Of a stretch of 64,000 nt of DNA, positions 1 through 10,799 are shown piece after piece. This DNA comes from Aplidium turbinatum (taxonomy: Eukaryota; Chordata; Ascidiacea; Aplousobranchia; Polyclinidae). The stretch is from assembly GCA_918807975.1 (NCBI GenBank), contig OU964923.1:23417235-23481234 (forward strand), given 5' to 3'. The notes below the pieces were generated by a model that saw only the letters and a list, made by a program, of their open reading frames with translations, searched no databases and was not told where the DNA came from. Position 1 is the first letter of the stretch, and each line of letters opens with the position of its first letter. A program made the position numbers and the translations under genes.

Positions 1-82
1 TTGTGTTCGTTCAGAGGATCGCTTGACTTTTCGTAAGATTATTATTTAGGTTGGTTTGGAAAAGATGCTTGAAACAACTCAG

Positions 83-255
83 ACACTCCATCCTTCATCG
101 GCACTACCAAAGAATCTCCACCTCTCATTAGCGATACCAAAAACACTCCATCCCTCATTGACGCTATAAAAGATGATTCAACTCTTATTAGAAATACCAA
201 AAACACGCTGCTATATCATCATGCTTCTTATGCTCTTACATGCGCAGGAAATTAA
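83..255 (+). CDS. Possible terminal exon with decapeptide repeats
   Basis: An AG at 81-82 is followed by a short open frame that ends with TAA at 253-255. Four consecutive 30-base units (85-114, 115-144, 145-174, 175-204) encode decapeptides of the form TPSFIGTTKE, SPPLISDTKN, TPSLIDAIKD and DSTLIRNTKN, followed by 16 more codons. The repeat period is a multiple of three and stays open through all four units, which suggests coding sequence. There is no start codon, and a stop lies in frame at about 68-70, so it would have to be a 3' exon of a gene lying to the left. I do not recognise the protein. A non-coding minisatellite is the main alternative. Confidence 0.3.
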
Positions 256-1816
256 TTTAAAAAACAAAGATTTTGTAACTATTTTATCTTGATAATGAGC
301 TGCCATATTATGTATTTGTTCTGCAATATATAGGCTACTTAATATCGTTGCTGCGAACACTTTATTTCTGTATGAAATCTGTAAATAGTCCTTGTTTTGA
401 TAGTCCGTTACGTAATTTCAATATGTGTGTGTAACTGTGTATATTAGTTTGTTTTTGTGATGTTGGGTTCAGTCGTGTTCTCATTGCTTTAAGAATTGGC
501 GCTCCAGTTGTTCCAGGAACGAGGAGGCGACTGATTCTTAACTAATTCATCAACTTATTTTAAAGTATCAGGTTTTGCTTACCTTGCTTAACTTAACCGT
601 GCTTAACTATATTTATTGATGCATATACCGCAATATTAGATCCTTTCATGCACGTCTTAAACCATTAAGGTTTTGCCACCTTTTCCTTTTGTTAGTTTTG
701 TTACTGTATTTCTTTTTCACAATATCATTTCCTTTGCATTCTGACAAAGAAAAATAAATTGAATTGAATTGAAATTGAATCTTGGATAAGACAGATCCGA
801 ACATCTCTGGCAGTTAACCTTGACAAGAGCGCTTTGCTTGAGGTGACATTCTGCATTTTTCTTCATTATTGGAAATTGCAAAACGTAGAATACCAATTTC
901 CAAAAAGTAGATCACAAAAAAATGAAACCTTTGTGAAAGCGTGCTTCTGACAAGCTGTTTCTGAAGGTATCGTGAAATTTTGCTCTTTGCTGCTTACTGT
1001 GGCCAAAGATTTAGAAACGGAGCATGACAGCGGAAAATTTGCAAATAAACGAAGAACAAAAACGGATATCATATTGGAAAAAAGTACAAGCTGTTGCAAA
1101 GCTTTGAGGAAGTTGCGAAGTTGTTGCATTTTATTCATTTTCTAACTAACTAATTAGCTAAGTGATCATGATAATATAATATATATGTAGTGTAGACTGT
1201 AGTTGAACAACAATTATGATTGCAGCCCATCAGAATTTTTAACACCAAGCAATGAAAACTATCCCAACTTTCCGGCAAATCCAAGCGAACTGTGACGGAA
1301 TCCGTCACACCATTTCGGTCTATTATATCAAAATCGCAAATACCACTCAACTGGCACTGAGCACTGCTCTAGAATTGTCTTTAGGTTGATTTGGCCTCAT
1401 TTACGATTTTAACCAAAGTATAAAAACGAGATTTGGTCCTTAATTTCAGCATTTCTCTCTACTAAAATGTTGCTGATTGTTGTTTGCCACAAAGATTTAT
1501 TTTAGATTAACATGCTGTTAATTTTGTTCAAGGTCAGCAGTAGCCTAGATTGTGTTCTCAGGAAGCCTAGTTTTAGAAGTTGTACCGTACTTTATCATCA
1601 TGTAGTAGTAGTGCTCATTTGAAATGGTATTAGTATTTTGTTTAATGTGATAGGCTATGTTGTTATGGAATTTTGGAAAGTGTTAACATAAGCTTAGGTA
1701 TATGCCAGGGTGGCCCAAGAGTGAGAGCATGAGAGGTGCAATAATGTTAAAAGGAAAATTTTAGGGACCGCAGTGGGAAAAATGCTTTGAAATAAATGTT
1801 TAAACATTTTGTTTAA
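256..1816. other. Intergenic stretch, nothing coding recognised
   Basis: No gene was recognised. A run of AATTG units at about 755-778, just after AAAAATAAA, resembles the tail of a degraded LINE or the polyadenylation region of the possible upstream gene. Confidence 0.4.
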
Positions 1817-2703
1817 CCCGTTAAGTGCGTAATTAAATTTTCGAAACTCTCCTTACTGTGCGTATTTAATTTGATCACTCGCAGTATTTTTCGTCGCATT
1901 ATTGCTTGCTAGGATATTGGGGAACCCCCATGACGCAGCATAATACGCTTTTGTTCGATTTCCTTTTGTGTCTATTGCTTTACTTTTTCTGGACTATTGT
2001 TTTCTGGTGTAATCGCATTACTCTCAAGTGATTATACCTTTCACATTGTGAAATTATTCAACTAGTTGTTTATTATGAAGAAATAAATACATCAGTTCAC
2101 AGAACAGAATAATTTCTAAGCATTTATAGGTTACTAAACAAAGTACACGTAAGTTTAGTTTGGAAATATTCAAACTGTAGCCTACCATTTTCTGACGCTT
2201 GTTCTAACATTAGCAGCAACACAAAACCCTATTGTTTTGTTGACTATATGTTACAACATATGTTTTCGAACACAACAAAATATTTCTGAAACTGCTTGCA
2301 ACATTACATCAAAATGACTTCACACTGACTGAACGCGCATGATGTGGTTCGAATTTTATACACTGGAAGGAAGCCATTTCAGAGCAAAAAAACATTTAGG
2401 ACGAAATCTTTTTATTCTTGCAATTGTGGTTATATTGTCGGTGAGTGCAGAAGCTATCTAATATTGTAATAAAGTGATTTAGGGATTAATGATTTCCGTC
2501 AGGCTGCAATCGTTATTGTAGTGTAAACAATGCATCTATGTTTCTTCACACGTCATAATTGCGCCTTCCAGACAAAGCGAATAGAGGAAAGCGAAATTAA
2601 AAGTGCCATGAATAGCTGCGATCACGAAAACGACAATTGTTGTCTTACGCACAGCAAGAGCGACTGTCTCGGACGACAATTGTCGTTATACGCACTTAAC
2701 AGG
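1817..2703. mobile_element. piggyBac-type non-autonomous DNA transposon
   Basis: The element is bounded by TTAA on both sides (1813-1816 and 2704-2707), the target duplication typical of piggyBac. The left end reads CCCGTTAAGTGCGTA, and the reverse complement of the right end reads CCTGTTAAGTGCGTA, so 14 of 15 terminal bases match. The 887-bp interior shows no convincing transposase. Short open frames near the right end (2530-2784) cross the terminal repeat and are not considered genes. It was probably mobilised in trans by a full piggyBac relative. Confidence 0.85.
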
Positions 2704-2707
2704 TTAA

Positions 2708-3300
2708 GTAAGTTTTCTTCAACAACTACAACTGCTAACATGAAATTCCGGAGTTCATGTTTGCAGGACCAAACGTCAACATAGGTCTGTGTTGCTAAAA
2801 AGTGTGAAAAGAAAGTGTGACTGTATGCAAACAGCCAACAGTAAACAACATTGTACATAATTGACTTCCACTTTGACGTGGGTCTACATCATATTTCCGG
2901 CTTGACTTATATGCAATGCATTTATGTAAACTCTAGGTACGTTTACTGATTTTGTCAGGGAAAGTTGGTAGGGTGTATAAAAATTGTTAAATGGCCGCAT
3001 GCCAGGGTTTGGACCATGCTGAGCTATGCTACTCATAATTTACATTCACATGTCAATAGTTCAACCTATTTTGTTCTTTAATGCTGTTGTTTTCTGGTGC
3101 CACTAGCTTTTTGTACAAAAATAAAATTATTTTATTGGTTGGTGTATAGTATAGGCTACCGTATTGTATATATAGAAAGTAGAAGTATACATGATTGTTC
3201 AAGTTTATGTAAAGAAAAAATGGAAATATGGCTGTTTAACCTAATGAAATTGGAGTATAATTTAACTGGAAACATGCCATGTAACGCATTTTTATTACAG
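2708..3300. other. Intergenic stretch, nothing recognised
   Basis: AT-rich sequence with no recognisable gene, RNA or element ends. Confidence 0.4.
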
Positions 3301-3302
3301 AA

Positions 3303-4075
3303 GTCCATTCTACCGCTGAGTACTGCACACCAGTGTGGTGCCGCAGCTCTCACACCCGCCACATTGACACTGCCATCAATGACGCACTACGCACTGTGAC
3401 TGGATGCCTGCGTCCCACTCCAACGGACTGCCTTCCCATCCTTGCAGGCATCCAATCGGCTGAGCTTCGCCGTAAAGGAGCCATGATTTCCCTTGCTCGT
3501 CTCGCACTGGACCCCGACCACCTCCTCCACAGTACATTCCAGCGCCTACCTGGAGGACAGCAGCAACTGAAATCAAGACGCCCATTTGTGCCCGCCGCAC
3601 GACAGCTTCTGAACAACGTTGAAGATCTTGGAATAAGTGCGGCACACTGGACGAACTACACATGGAACATGGAGTGGCAAAACAACACCTCCCGACTCCG
3701 TGATTTCCTACCCGACGTCGATTCCCACCCTCCGGGAATGTCCCTCGCAAGACTTGCGTGGGTCCGGCTTAACCGCCTACGAACCGGCGTCGGTCGCTTT
3801 CGTTCAGACATGTGCAAATGGGGCCTGGCTCCCTCACCGGGATGCGAGTGTGGCGCCACAGACCAGACAGTAGATCATGTCGTCCATGACTGCCCAATCC
3901 ATCAACCACCACATGGAGCGCTTGGACTGAAGGCCCTGGATGACGAGACTGTCGAGTGGCTGATGACATCATGCCCAAACATATAGTCCAGAAGAACAGC
4001 TCATACGACGAAGAAGATTACAGAAGGGACTTTAAAGTCTTTTTTAGTTATCCATAAATGGATATTCTAAGTTTT
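3303..4075 (+). mobile_element. 5'-truncated non-LTR retrotransposon (LINE), C-terminal ORF2 end
   Basis: The open frame runs from 3303 to the TAG at 3984-3986 and encodes the C-terminal end of a LINE ORF2 protein. Diagnostic stretches are STAEYCTPVWCRSSHTRHID, AINDALRTVTGCLRPTP, RLNRLRTGVGRFRSDMCKWG and the zinc-knuckle-like CECGATDQTVDHVVHDCPIH, which carries Cys and His ligands. This C-terminal type is widespread in jockey/CR1-like LINEs of aquatic animals. The endonuclease and most of the reverse transcriptase are missing, consistent with 5' truncation during target-primed insertion. The remaining 228 codons are uninterrupted, so the insertion is fairly young. GC content is well above that of the surroundings. 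Confidence 0.85.
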
Positions 4076-4079
4076 ATCA

Positions 4080-4524
4080 TCATCATAATCCATCGTCGGT
4101 TTGTTCCCCACTAGTGGGGGTGGCCGATTGTTTCCGCGCAGCAATTGTTTTAATCCCTTTTCTCCATTTCACCCTGTCCCTTGCATCTTCCTCCTTCAGT
4201 CCGACTTTTTTAAATTCATCCTTCACTTGTTGTTTCCACATTCTTCTTGGACGACCGCGTTTCCTCTTCCCATCCACCTTTAGATCTAGTGCCTTTCTAA
4301 GAAAACTTCCTTCCTCCCTCCTTATCACATGTCCATACCATCTTACTCCATTTGCCCTTGCCAGTTGGTCTATGGTCTCTCTCATCTCTAGCATATCCAA
4401 CAATTCTTCAGTCCTTTTTTCCCTTCTCGTTTTCACCCTACACATTGCTCTCACCATTGACCTTTCCGTTCTTCTCAGGATTGCCAGTTCACTCTCTCTC
4501 AATATCCATGTCTCGTTTATGTGA
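4080..4524 (-). mobile_element. 5'-truncated LINE fragment, ORF2 C-terminus (minus strand)
   Basis: On the minus strand an open frame (4502 down to 4083) encodes the far C-terminus of a LINE reverse transcriptase protein. It includes RRTERSMVRAMCRVKTRR, ANGVRWYGHVIRREEG and the basic block GKRKRGRPRRMWKQQVKDEF, followed by WRKGIKTIAARK. This GHVLRR...GRP(R/K)xxW signature is common to ORF2 ends of several LINE clades. The element's 3' end lies at the left, where ATGATGATG (minus strand) forms a microsatellite tail. It is a different family from the plus-strand LINE next to it, and the two meet tail to tail. The long plus-strand open frames here (4114-4524) are antisense shadows. Confidence 0.85.
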
Positions 4525-5169
4525 TTTAATTACTGTAGGTTTGTTTTACAATAAATAACAATAGAATAATATAGTAAAAAATAGAATAGAATAGTACCTA
4601 GATTACAATAGAATAGTAATTAATAACATTGTATATACTATTGTACAGGTTCCAGGAGGAAAAATATCATTATGTCACATTTGATGCATGGCACATTTTT
4701 AAATATATAATATTAAAGTATTTCAGAAGATTTTAAGAACAAGATGAAGGTTGATCTATGAATATGTCAGGTTGAACCATGAAACCAGGGCTGTGAAGTC
4801 GGGTAAAAAATATACATCTCCTACTCAATTTATAACTGGCCAACTCTGGCTTCAGTGTTGCCAGATTTTTTAACATTGCCAGATTTTTTTATTATAGACT
4901 GATAAAACGAAGCAACCACACAGCATTTAACATAATACATTAAAACTAAACATATTATAAACTATAAACTACAAACATTTTCGGCCATACACATGTTAGC
5001 CCTTTTCAAGTAATGAAAAATAACGGATTTTACATCTACATTGAAAATAATTAACTGATCTACACAATGATTTGAAAAAACACCATGTGATGTGCCTTTC
5101 TTCCCTACTTTGCCGTTTCATTCTCAAGCATTTCGCTTTTTTCTTATTCTCATCCATTGATGGTGCAAT
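4525..5169. other. Intergenic stretch with hAT-like left end
   Basis: AT-rich sequence. AGAATAGAATAG-type simple repeats occur around 4559-4620. At 4788 a CAGGGCTGTGAAGTCGG motif resembles a hAT terminus, but no matching right end was found. Nothing coding was recognised. Confidence 0.35.
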
Positions 5170-5459
5170 CAGGGCTGCGATTTTTGCCTTTTTCGATGAC
5201 GAGGTCACTTGACACGCGCCATCACTATTCGACAAACGCCAAGCCTCACGAAAAAAAACAAAAAGAAAGAAAAATAAAAAGGAAAAAAACTGAGAGAGAT
5301 CTAAACGTCGTTAGGTCGAGGAACAATCGGGGGGGGGGGGGAGCATCACGTAATGCAATCATAAAAGTGCTAACTTACGTAAACTTTCTTGCGCCAGGCA
5401 CTTCAAAGCAAAGTCTAAAAACGACACTTCACACGAGAAACTCCTAAGGCGTTCGTGCC

Positions 5460-5917
5460 ACCATTTTGAACACTGCGGAGAATGCTTTGATCGAAGTTCC
5501 AACGCCTGGCATCAAACATTTCGCAACACACAATTCGTGCTATTCGACACAACGGGTTTCTTTTATAGATGAAATAACCCAGGCTACGTTGAGTTGTCAA
5601 CGTCTGCCAGTTTGTATTTCGCCGTTTAAGCCAATTAACAATAATTTGCTATGAAAGTTTTTCACATGTAGAAAACAGCTTAGTTTCCGACCAGATGTTC
5701 AGAAATACAGATAAAGAGCCGCTATTTTTATGGAAAGGAGTTCTCTTCCAGAACAGTTTGAAAACTGCGGGAGAACGCTTTGATCGAAGTTCTAACGCCT
5801 GCCATCAAACATTTCGCCACACACGTTTTGTGCTATTCGACACAACAGGTTTCTTTTATAGATAAAATAACCGAAGTAGGCTACTTTTAGTTGTCAACGT
5901 GTTTGCAAGTTTGTATT
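5460..5917. repeat. Direct duplication inside the hAT element
   Basis: A block of about 165 bp at roughly 5460-5625 recurs in the same orientation at roughly 5752-5917. Both contain GCTTTGATCGAAGTTC, GCATCAAACATTTCGC-like sequence and TGCTATTCGACACAAC. A second block starting near 5655 (TTTCCGACCAGATGTTCAGA) recurs near 6635-6665, so the interior was built by repeated segmental duplication. Confidence 0.7.
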
Positions 5918-6080
5918 TATGTCTGACTTATGCACTTGTTGTTCCAAGATTGCAGAAATTTTTGCAATGTGAATAAAGAATAGTAGACAGATAAACACGG
6001 TTGCAACTCGACTTCCTTCCACTAAAAGGGTTTCTGTGATTACGTAATGAGCGATTTTGCACATTTACAAAAGCACACAA

Positions 6081-6175
6081 CCCAGCTAGCAAAACCCGTC
6101 GTTTTTACATTGATTCAACGTCTGCAGACGTTAAATCACAATACATGGCATGTATAAACAAGTTTGCTGGCTGGG
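6081..6175. mobile_element. Palindromic MITE, copy 1 (nested in the hAT)
   Basis: The left end is CCCAGCTAGCAAAA and the right end TTTGCTGGCTGGG, which are inverted matches. Between them lies the family core TTTTTACATTGATTCAACG followed by TCTGCAGACGTT. The right inner arm is diverged. Confidence 0.7.
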
Positions 6176-7150
6176 AAGTCTGGACATCTGCAGGAAATTT
6201 GTCTCAAACCAGGCGAGATGCCATCCTTTGAAAGATTTAACAATGATGGATTTATGTAGCCAGTGTATGATGACGAAAACAAATTTAAGATTTCCTTTCC
6301 GTTATATAACTTAAAGCAGGGGATTGATACAGGAGAAAATAATCGCAGAAGCACACAATCAAAGCACTCTGGGCAAGAAACTTTACGATAATTGCCTCTA
6401 CCCAGTGATCGATTTCGAGTAATGGGTAGTACCAAATTTAAGTCATAAGTAGAGTAGACAACCGGAAACAGACATTGCAGTCGGCTGCAGCGTTGGTCAG
6501 GTGTACGTCGGAAGGCGTACACCGATGCATAGCGCTCAAGTCCGCTTTCCCGCAATGCCGGATTAAGATAATAAAACAAAACAAAAAAACACAATAAAGC
6601 CTACTTATTACGCAAGTTTTTTACATCAAGAAAATAGCTCAGTTTCCGACCAGATGTTCAGAATCAGAAACACAGATAAGAAAGGTCGCTATGTATAAGA
6701 GTTTGCTTCTAGAAGAATAGTAGGTAGTCACTGGGAGTGGACAAGGCAAGGTAGGCTAATAGGCAAGTTGTAAGAACAGCATAGCTTTGCCCAACTACAG
6801 ATAGGATAGTCTTCAGTTAGTCAGTACCGGTATCCCATAGACTAAAAAACGAAAGACTCCTCCGACAACACGGATGGCAAAAGCTTCGGTCGGTCTTACC
6901 GAGAAGCGGTTAAGGCTCAGCAAACAGCGAGTGAAGTGCGGGATCTGTTGAAGAGATACCAAAGGAAAAATTCTCTATCCCGCAGTAATTCGCGGCCAAA
7001 TGCTTATAATCTGACTCTTGTGACGTCATACCACTATTTGACAAACAAACGCAGAATTTTTGGTCGTTCAACAAGAAAGAAAAAATCGCAGCCCTGGGTG
7101 CAATCATAATTTCTTGTACAGTATGGTATGTTGAAATCAAAGGTACTTCC

Positions 7151-7245
7151 CCAAGCAGTAATTGCAGACATTTTGACATTTATTCAATGTCGGTCTCCAC
7201 CCTGCAGCCGCTAAATCAATGTCAAAAACATCATTTACTATCTGG
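7151..7245. mobile_element. Palindromic MITE, copy 2 (diverged)
   Basis: Inverted arms TTGACATTTATTCAATG and AAATCAATGTCAAAAA flank a short centre. The right end TATCTGG resembles the CTGTCTGG terminus of the family. It lies about 50 bp outside the hAT. Confidence 0.5.
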
Positions 7246-8581
7246 TTCAGTTGTGTAATGATAATTTTCGAATATCATTGTGGCAGAATTAGTGGTGCGA
7301 TACTGACGAGCCCAGCCTCATGGGCGAAACACGGTGTCTATCGCTGTCAATTCTTGCTACAAATCGGCTGCCGAGAAACAGATAATTTTTGTAAGTTGCC
7401 ATCAAAAGTTCTCTATTTTAAAAGTCCCAGGCTTTTTTCAAACTGTAGGCCTCCCAGATATTAAATCGTTCTTACTTGGTTAATTCGTAAATCAACTAAC
7501 CCACACACTACAAGCAATTCATTGCAAAGCATTTGAGTTGTCTGCAGTATTCCATAACAATAAAAAGTGAGTTTTTCATTGCACACTCAAACTGAGTTCT
7601 GGCTAGAATGAAACCAAGTGTTGTCCAGCTGTATAAACGTGTTCACGTATTGTGCAGTTTATAATTTGAACTAGTAAATGTGGTATTTCTGATTCTGAAG
7701 TTGTGATCAAAACTGAAACGGTGACGTTCACAGAAACTGACAGAAACACTTGTATTTTCTGGTAAAGTTTTAAAGCGCAATTGAGACAACAAGAAACAAT
7801 ATTTTGAAAAAAGTTTATAAACAAAATTTCATTGTTCATTGTTTTATTTCAAGTCAGAGTCAGCCTTTTTTTGATGACTCTGTCTCTGGACATGCATGAA
7901 ACAAGAGAAGGATTTGCAAAGGATACAAACTGATTTATATAGGTTCAATGAGTTAAACAAAAAAATTATCAAACTCTCAAGCACATGTACCTCCACACAA
8001 AGTGAAAATTACATGACTTTTAAATATTTTTTTTTATGATTTCAAAGAGAGTGCCTAATTAATAAGGCATTATAAAATACTAACTGCAGACAGAGGCCAA
8101 ATGTTTTGATCTTAGGGGGCTCTTCAGTGCAGTGACAGATAGTTGATTTTGATTGCTTTAGTTTTCCCTTTTTCCAAAAAAGTTCATTTTTTTTGTTGTC
8201 ATAAGTTTGTTGTTTAGGCAAACTGCAGCTGTGCCCACCTTTGCGATCATATATTATGACGGATTTAAGTTAATAAAATGAAAATTGTTATTTCTTTGCA
8301 CAGGTGTTTACTGGTGCAAAAACTTTGATGATGTCAGCCTTACTCAAATTTAGTGGAATCATCACAGATAATTCCATCATTCATTTCACAATTTACTGAG
8401 TATAGTGACAGTGTGATTTTTAAACCAACAATTGCGCAATGCAGCTCGTTACATACAGTAGTAGAGAAGTTCATTGTTTATTAGCAAAAAAGGAATTGAT
8501 CTTCAGCTGTTTCGGTTTTGACACGGATTTCTCTACCACATAGCGTTCAGCTTTTGCTAAATAATGTAGGATTTGCTCGCT
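7246..8581. other. Intergenic stretch, nothing coding recognised
   Basis: No gene was recognised. A segment near 7339-7383 (containing ATTCTTGCTACAAATCGG and GAGAAACA) recurs in inverted orientation near 11740-11785, so it is part of an unclassified dispersed repeat. Confidence 0.35.
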
Positions 8582-8965
8582 GGGTCTGCTACTATTCGGC
8601 GAGTTCAATTCGGCTAGTCCGATTCAGCGAGTGCCCTATTCGGCAAGAGCGTTTTTCGGCGAGTTCTCTATTTGGCGATTTTTCGAATTTTTTTTTTAAA
8701 CTAATGGGTACCGTAGCCTAATTATCATTGCCGCTTTTACATCGTTTTAACGTCGCTAAACATTCAAATAACCCCCTAACCCTTAACCCCCTAACCTGTA
8801 ACCCCCTAACCCTTAACCTCCTAACTCCAACCCTAACCTCTAACCCCAACCCCTAACCCTAAAATGGCAATGATAATTAGGCTACGGTATCAATAATTTA
8901 AAAAAAAAATCAAAAAATTGCCAATAGGAAACTCGCTGAAAAGGGCACTCGCCGAATAGTCACAA
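8582..8965. mobile_element. Foldback element, copy A (Mutator-like family) with telomere-like repeats
   Basis: It starts with GGGTCTGCTACTATTCGG and runs through several TTCGGCGAGT-type subterminal repeats. It then reads GGTACCGTAGCCTAATTATC, whose inverted copy ends near 8890. Between the arms is a degenerate CCCTAA array (about 8770-8860). The right end keeps inverted ACTCGCCGAATAG but has lost the outermost bases, and no target duplication was found. Confidence 0.65.
8772..8863. repeat. Telomere-like (CCCTAA)n degenerate array
   Basis: Repeated CCCTAACCC and CCCCCTAACC variants fill about 90 bp inside foldback copy A. The same array occurs in shortened form in copies B, C and E, so it belongs to the element rather than to a chromosome end. 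Confidence 0.75.
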
Positions 8966-10799
8966 AAAGTCTAAACAAAAAATCTAATGGACGTTACTTT
9001 AGATAACTCGTGAAATGAGAATAAACATTCAACCTGTCATTCGCTTTTTTGCTACTACGCGTTTTGGCTTTAAAGTTGCTTCATAGTCCTCACCCGCGGA
9101 AGATAAGCAGTGTGTGAGTGTGCCTGCCATGCGCATCTCAATAGTAATTCAAGTTTTAGAGAAAGCCATGCGATCAGCTGCTGTTTTGCGGGCAAGAGCA
9201 ACATAGGCTGTTTTTCGCTTTCAGCATTTTTTAAGTCCGTTTAAATTATCTAAATCTATTTCGCAAAGTATTTTATTTTTGAAACACCACTTGTAATGGC
9301 CATTTTTGTTGCCCCTCAACCATAAATTTATGGGGGGCACTGGGCCCCCTTGAAGTCCGCTCATATGGATGCATGAACTGTTATTTTTTGTTATTTGACA
9401 TCGATTGAATCATCTCCGGCATTTTTGCATTGACTTGTTAAACTAGGGATTGGAATTTTTTTATAGTTGAGGATTCGAATATATTCTAAGTTTGCATACA
9501 GACGGCGATGCACAATACATGTCAATTTTATGTGAGCAAACATTTTAATTTAATAGTTCAAAAATAAATTTAATTCGCTTTTTATTTTTCGCTAAATTTC
9601 AATTCAATTTATTATTCTTTGTCGGTATGCAAAAAACCGATATTGTGGAATAAAATTCAAATTTCTCTAAATAAACAGAAGATGTCGTTGGATTTACAGA
9701 AGGCGTCGTTGGATTTTCAAAAAATTTCTGAAAAGGGCATTCTCTGAAAAAGGCTGTCTCCGAATCGGGATTTCTCCGAATTGGATTCTCCAAAATTCAT
9801 GGGTTATGGGTTCTGGGTTATGGATTCAAAATTCATGGGTTCATTTCATGGGTTATTTTTTATATTTTCATTTACCTCTCTTTTCTAAATACTAAAGAAG
9901 CCACCTTTTCGGTGGTGATCAATTAGTTGTACAAGTTTGTTAAAAATGAAACTGTTTTTTTTTTTTCACAAATCTTATATTGTCTTGCTGTTCAGTCCAA
10001 GACATTCTCCTAAAAATTAATATAGGGTTGGGCCTTGGCAATATAATGAGGAAGGTATTGTTCTTAGCAGTAGCAGTATATATATATGTTTTATTGTTTC
10101 ATGCCGAACCTCACAACTTTTCAAGAGAAAACAATATCATTTTTTTCAATATTTTTCAACAGTATTTTACACAAGGTGATTTATATGTAGTGGTAAATGA
10201 AATGCTTTAGTAGAGTAAGACAAACTTTTTGAATATTTTCTTTGAACCAGCCTGTTTCTTCTGTCTAGAGGAGATTTGAATGGACAAGTTCTAATCTACA
10301 GTGCCCTCAAATAAAATGTTTACAAAATAAAAATTTTACAAAATTCCACAATGCAATTAAAAAAGATTTGGTTTCAAACCATTGCAAGTTTTGATTGCTA
10401 ATATTTGGTCATGTTGACTGTGACTTGAGTGACATTTTTCATTCTTTTAAGCATCAAATAGGCCAACTTTTATTTAAAAAAAAGTACCCTCATCAAAATT
10501 TAACCGTATTTCACTCCTGAACTGCCAATAACTGGCAGCCTTGGCAAGCACATGGTTTAACCTCAACAACACTACAAACGAGTTTTAAAACTGGCAAGGA
10601 GTCTATCTACCTTTACGACCAAGCCTAATCAAAATGTGCTAGATAAAGCAACAAAAAACTGTATGTGAATCCTCATGTCAACATATTTGCGCAAATTATG
10701 TATATATAAATATTGTATATAAAAAATATACATATCAGCACTGACTTTTTGCAATGAATAGAATTTTGATAAATTGCTATTGCTTGTTAAGATTTCAAC
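8966..10799. other. Intergenic stretch with foldback-related remnant
   Basis: No gene was recognised. About 9670-9790 has TCCGAATTGGA and TCCGAATCGGG motifs resembling the foldback family's subterminal repeats. Next to it, about 9795-9860, are several copies of CATGGGTTATGG-like sequence. The 76-codon frame at 9980-10210 has no known homology. Confidence 0.4.

Larger units (their letters stand above)
5170..7096. mobile_element. hAT-superfamily DNA transposon, non-autonomous
   Basis: The ends are CAGGGCTGCGATTTTT on the left and its inverted copy on the right. They are flanked by a perfect 8-bp target duplication, GGTGCAAT, at 5162-5169 and 7097-7104. Both the CAG...CTG termini and the 8-bp duplication are hAT hallmarks. 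The 1.93-kb interior has no recognisable transposase; the 152-codon minus-strand frame at 6136-6594 shows no known domain. The interior holds a direct duplication of about 165 bp, a ten-base G run near 5331-5341 and an inserted palindromic MITE. Confidence 0.85.

Noticed and set aside
3376-3750. 124-codon minus-strand frame
   Set aside because: Antisense shadow of the GC-rich plus-strand LINE.
4114-4524. 136-codon plus-strand frame
   Set aside because: Antisense of the minus-strand LINE coding sequence.
4788-4860. Left end of a hAT (CAGGGCTGTGAAGTCGG)
   Set aside because: No matching inverted right end was found, so no element can be bounded.
6136-6594. 152-codon minus-strand open frame inside the 1.9-kb hAT
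   Set aside because: No domain or transposase motif; it spans an inserted MITE end and looks like chance.
8772-8863. Telomere or chromosome end
   Set aside because: The CCCTAA array is short, degenerate, enclosed by transposon arms and repeated in other copies of the same element.
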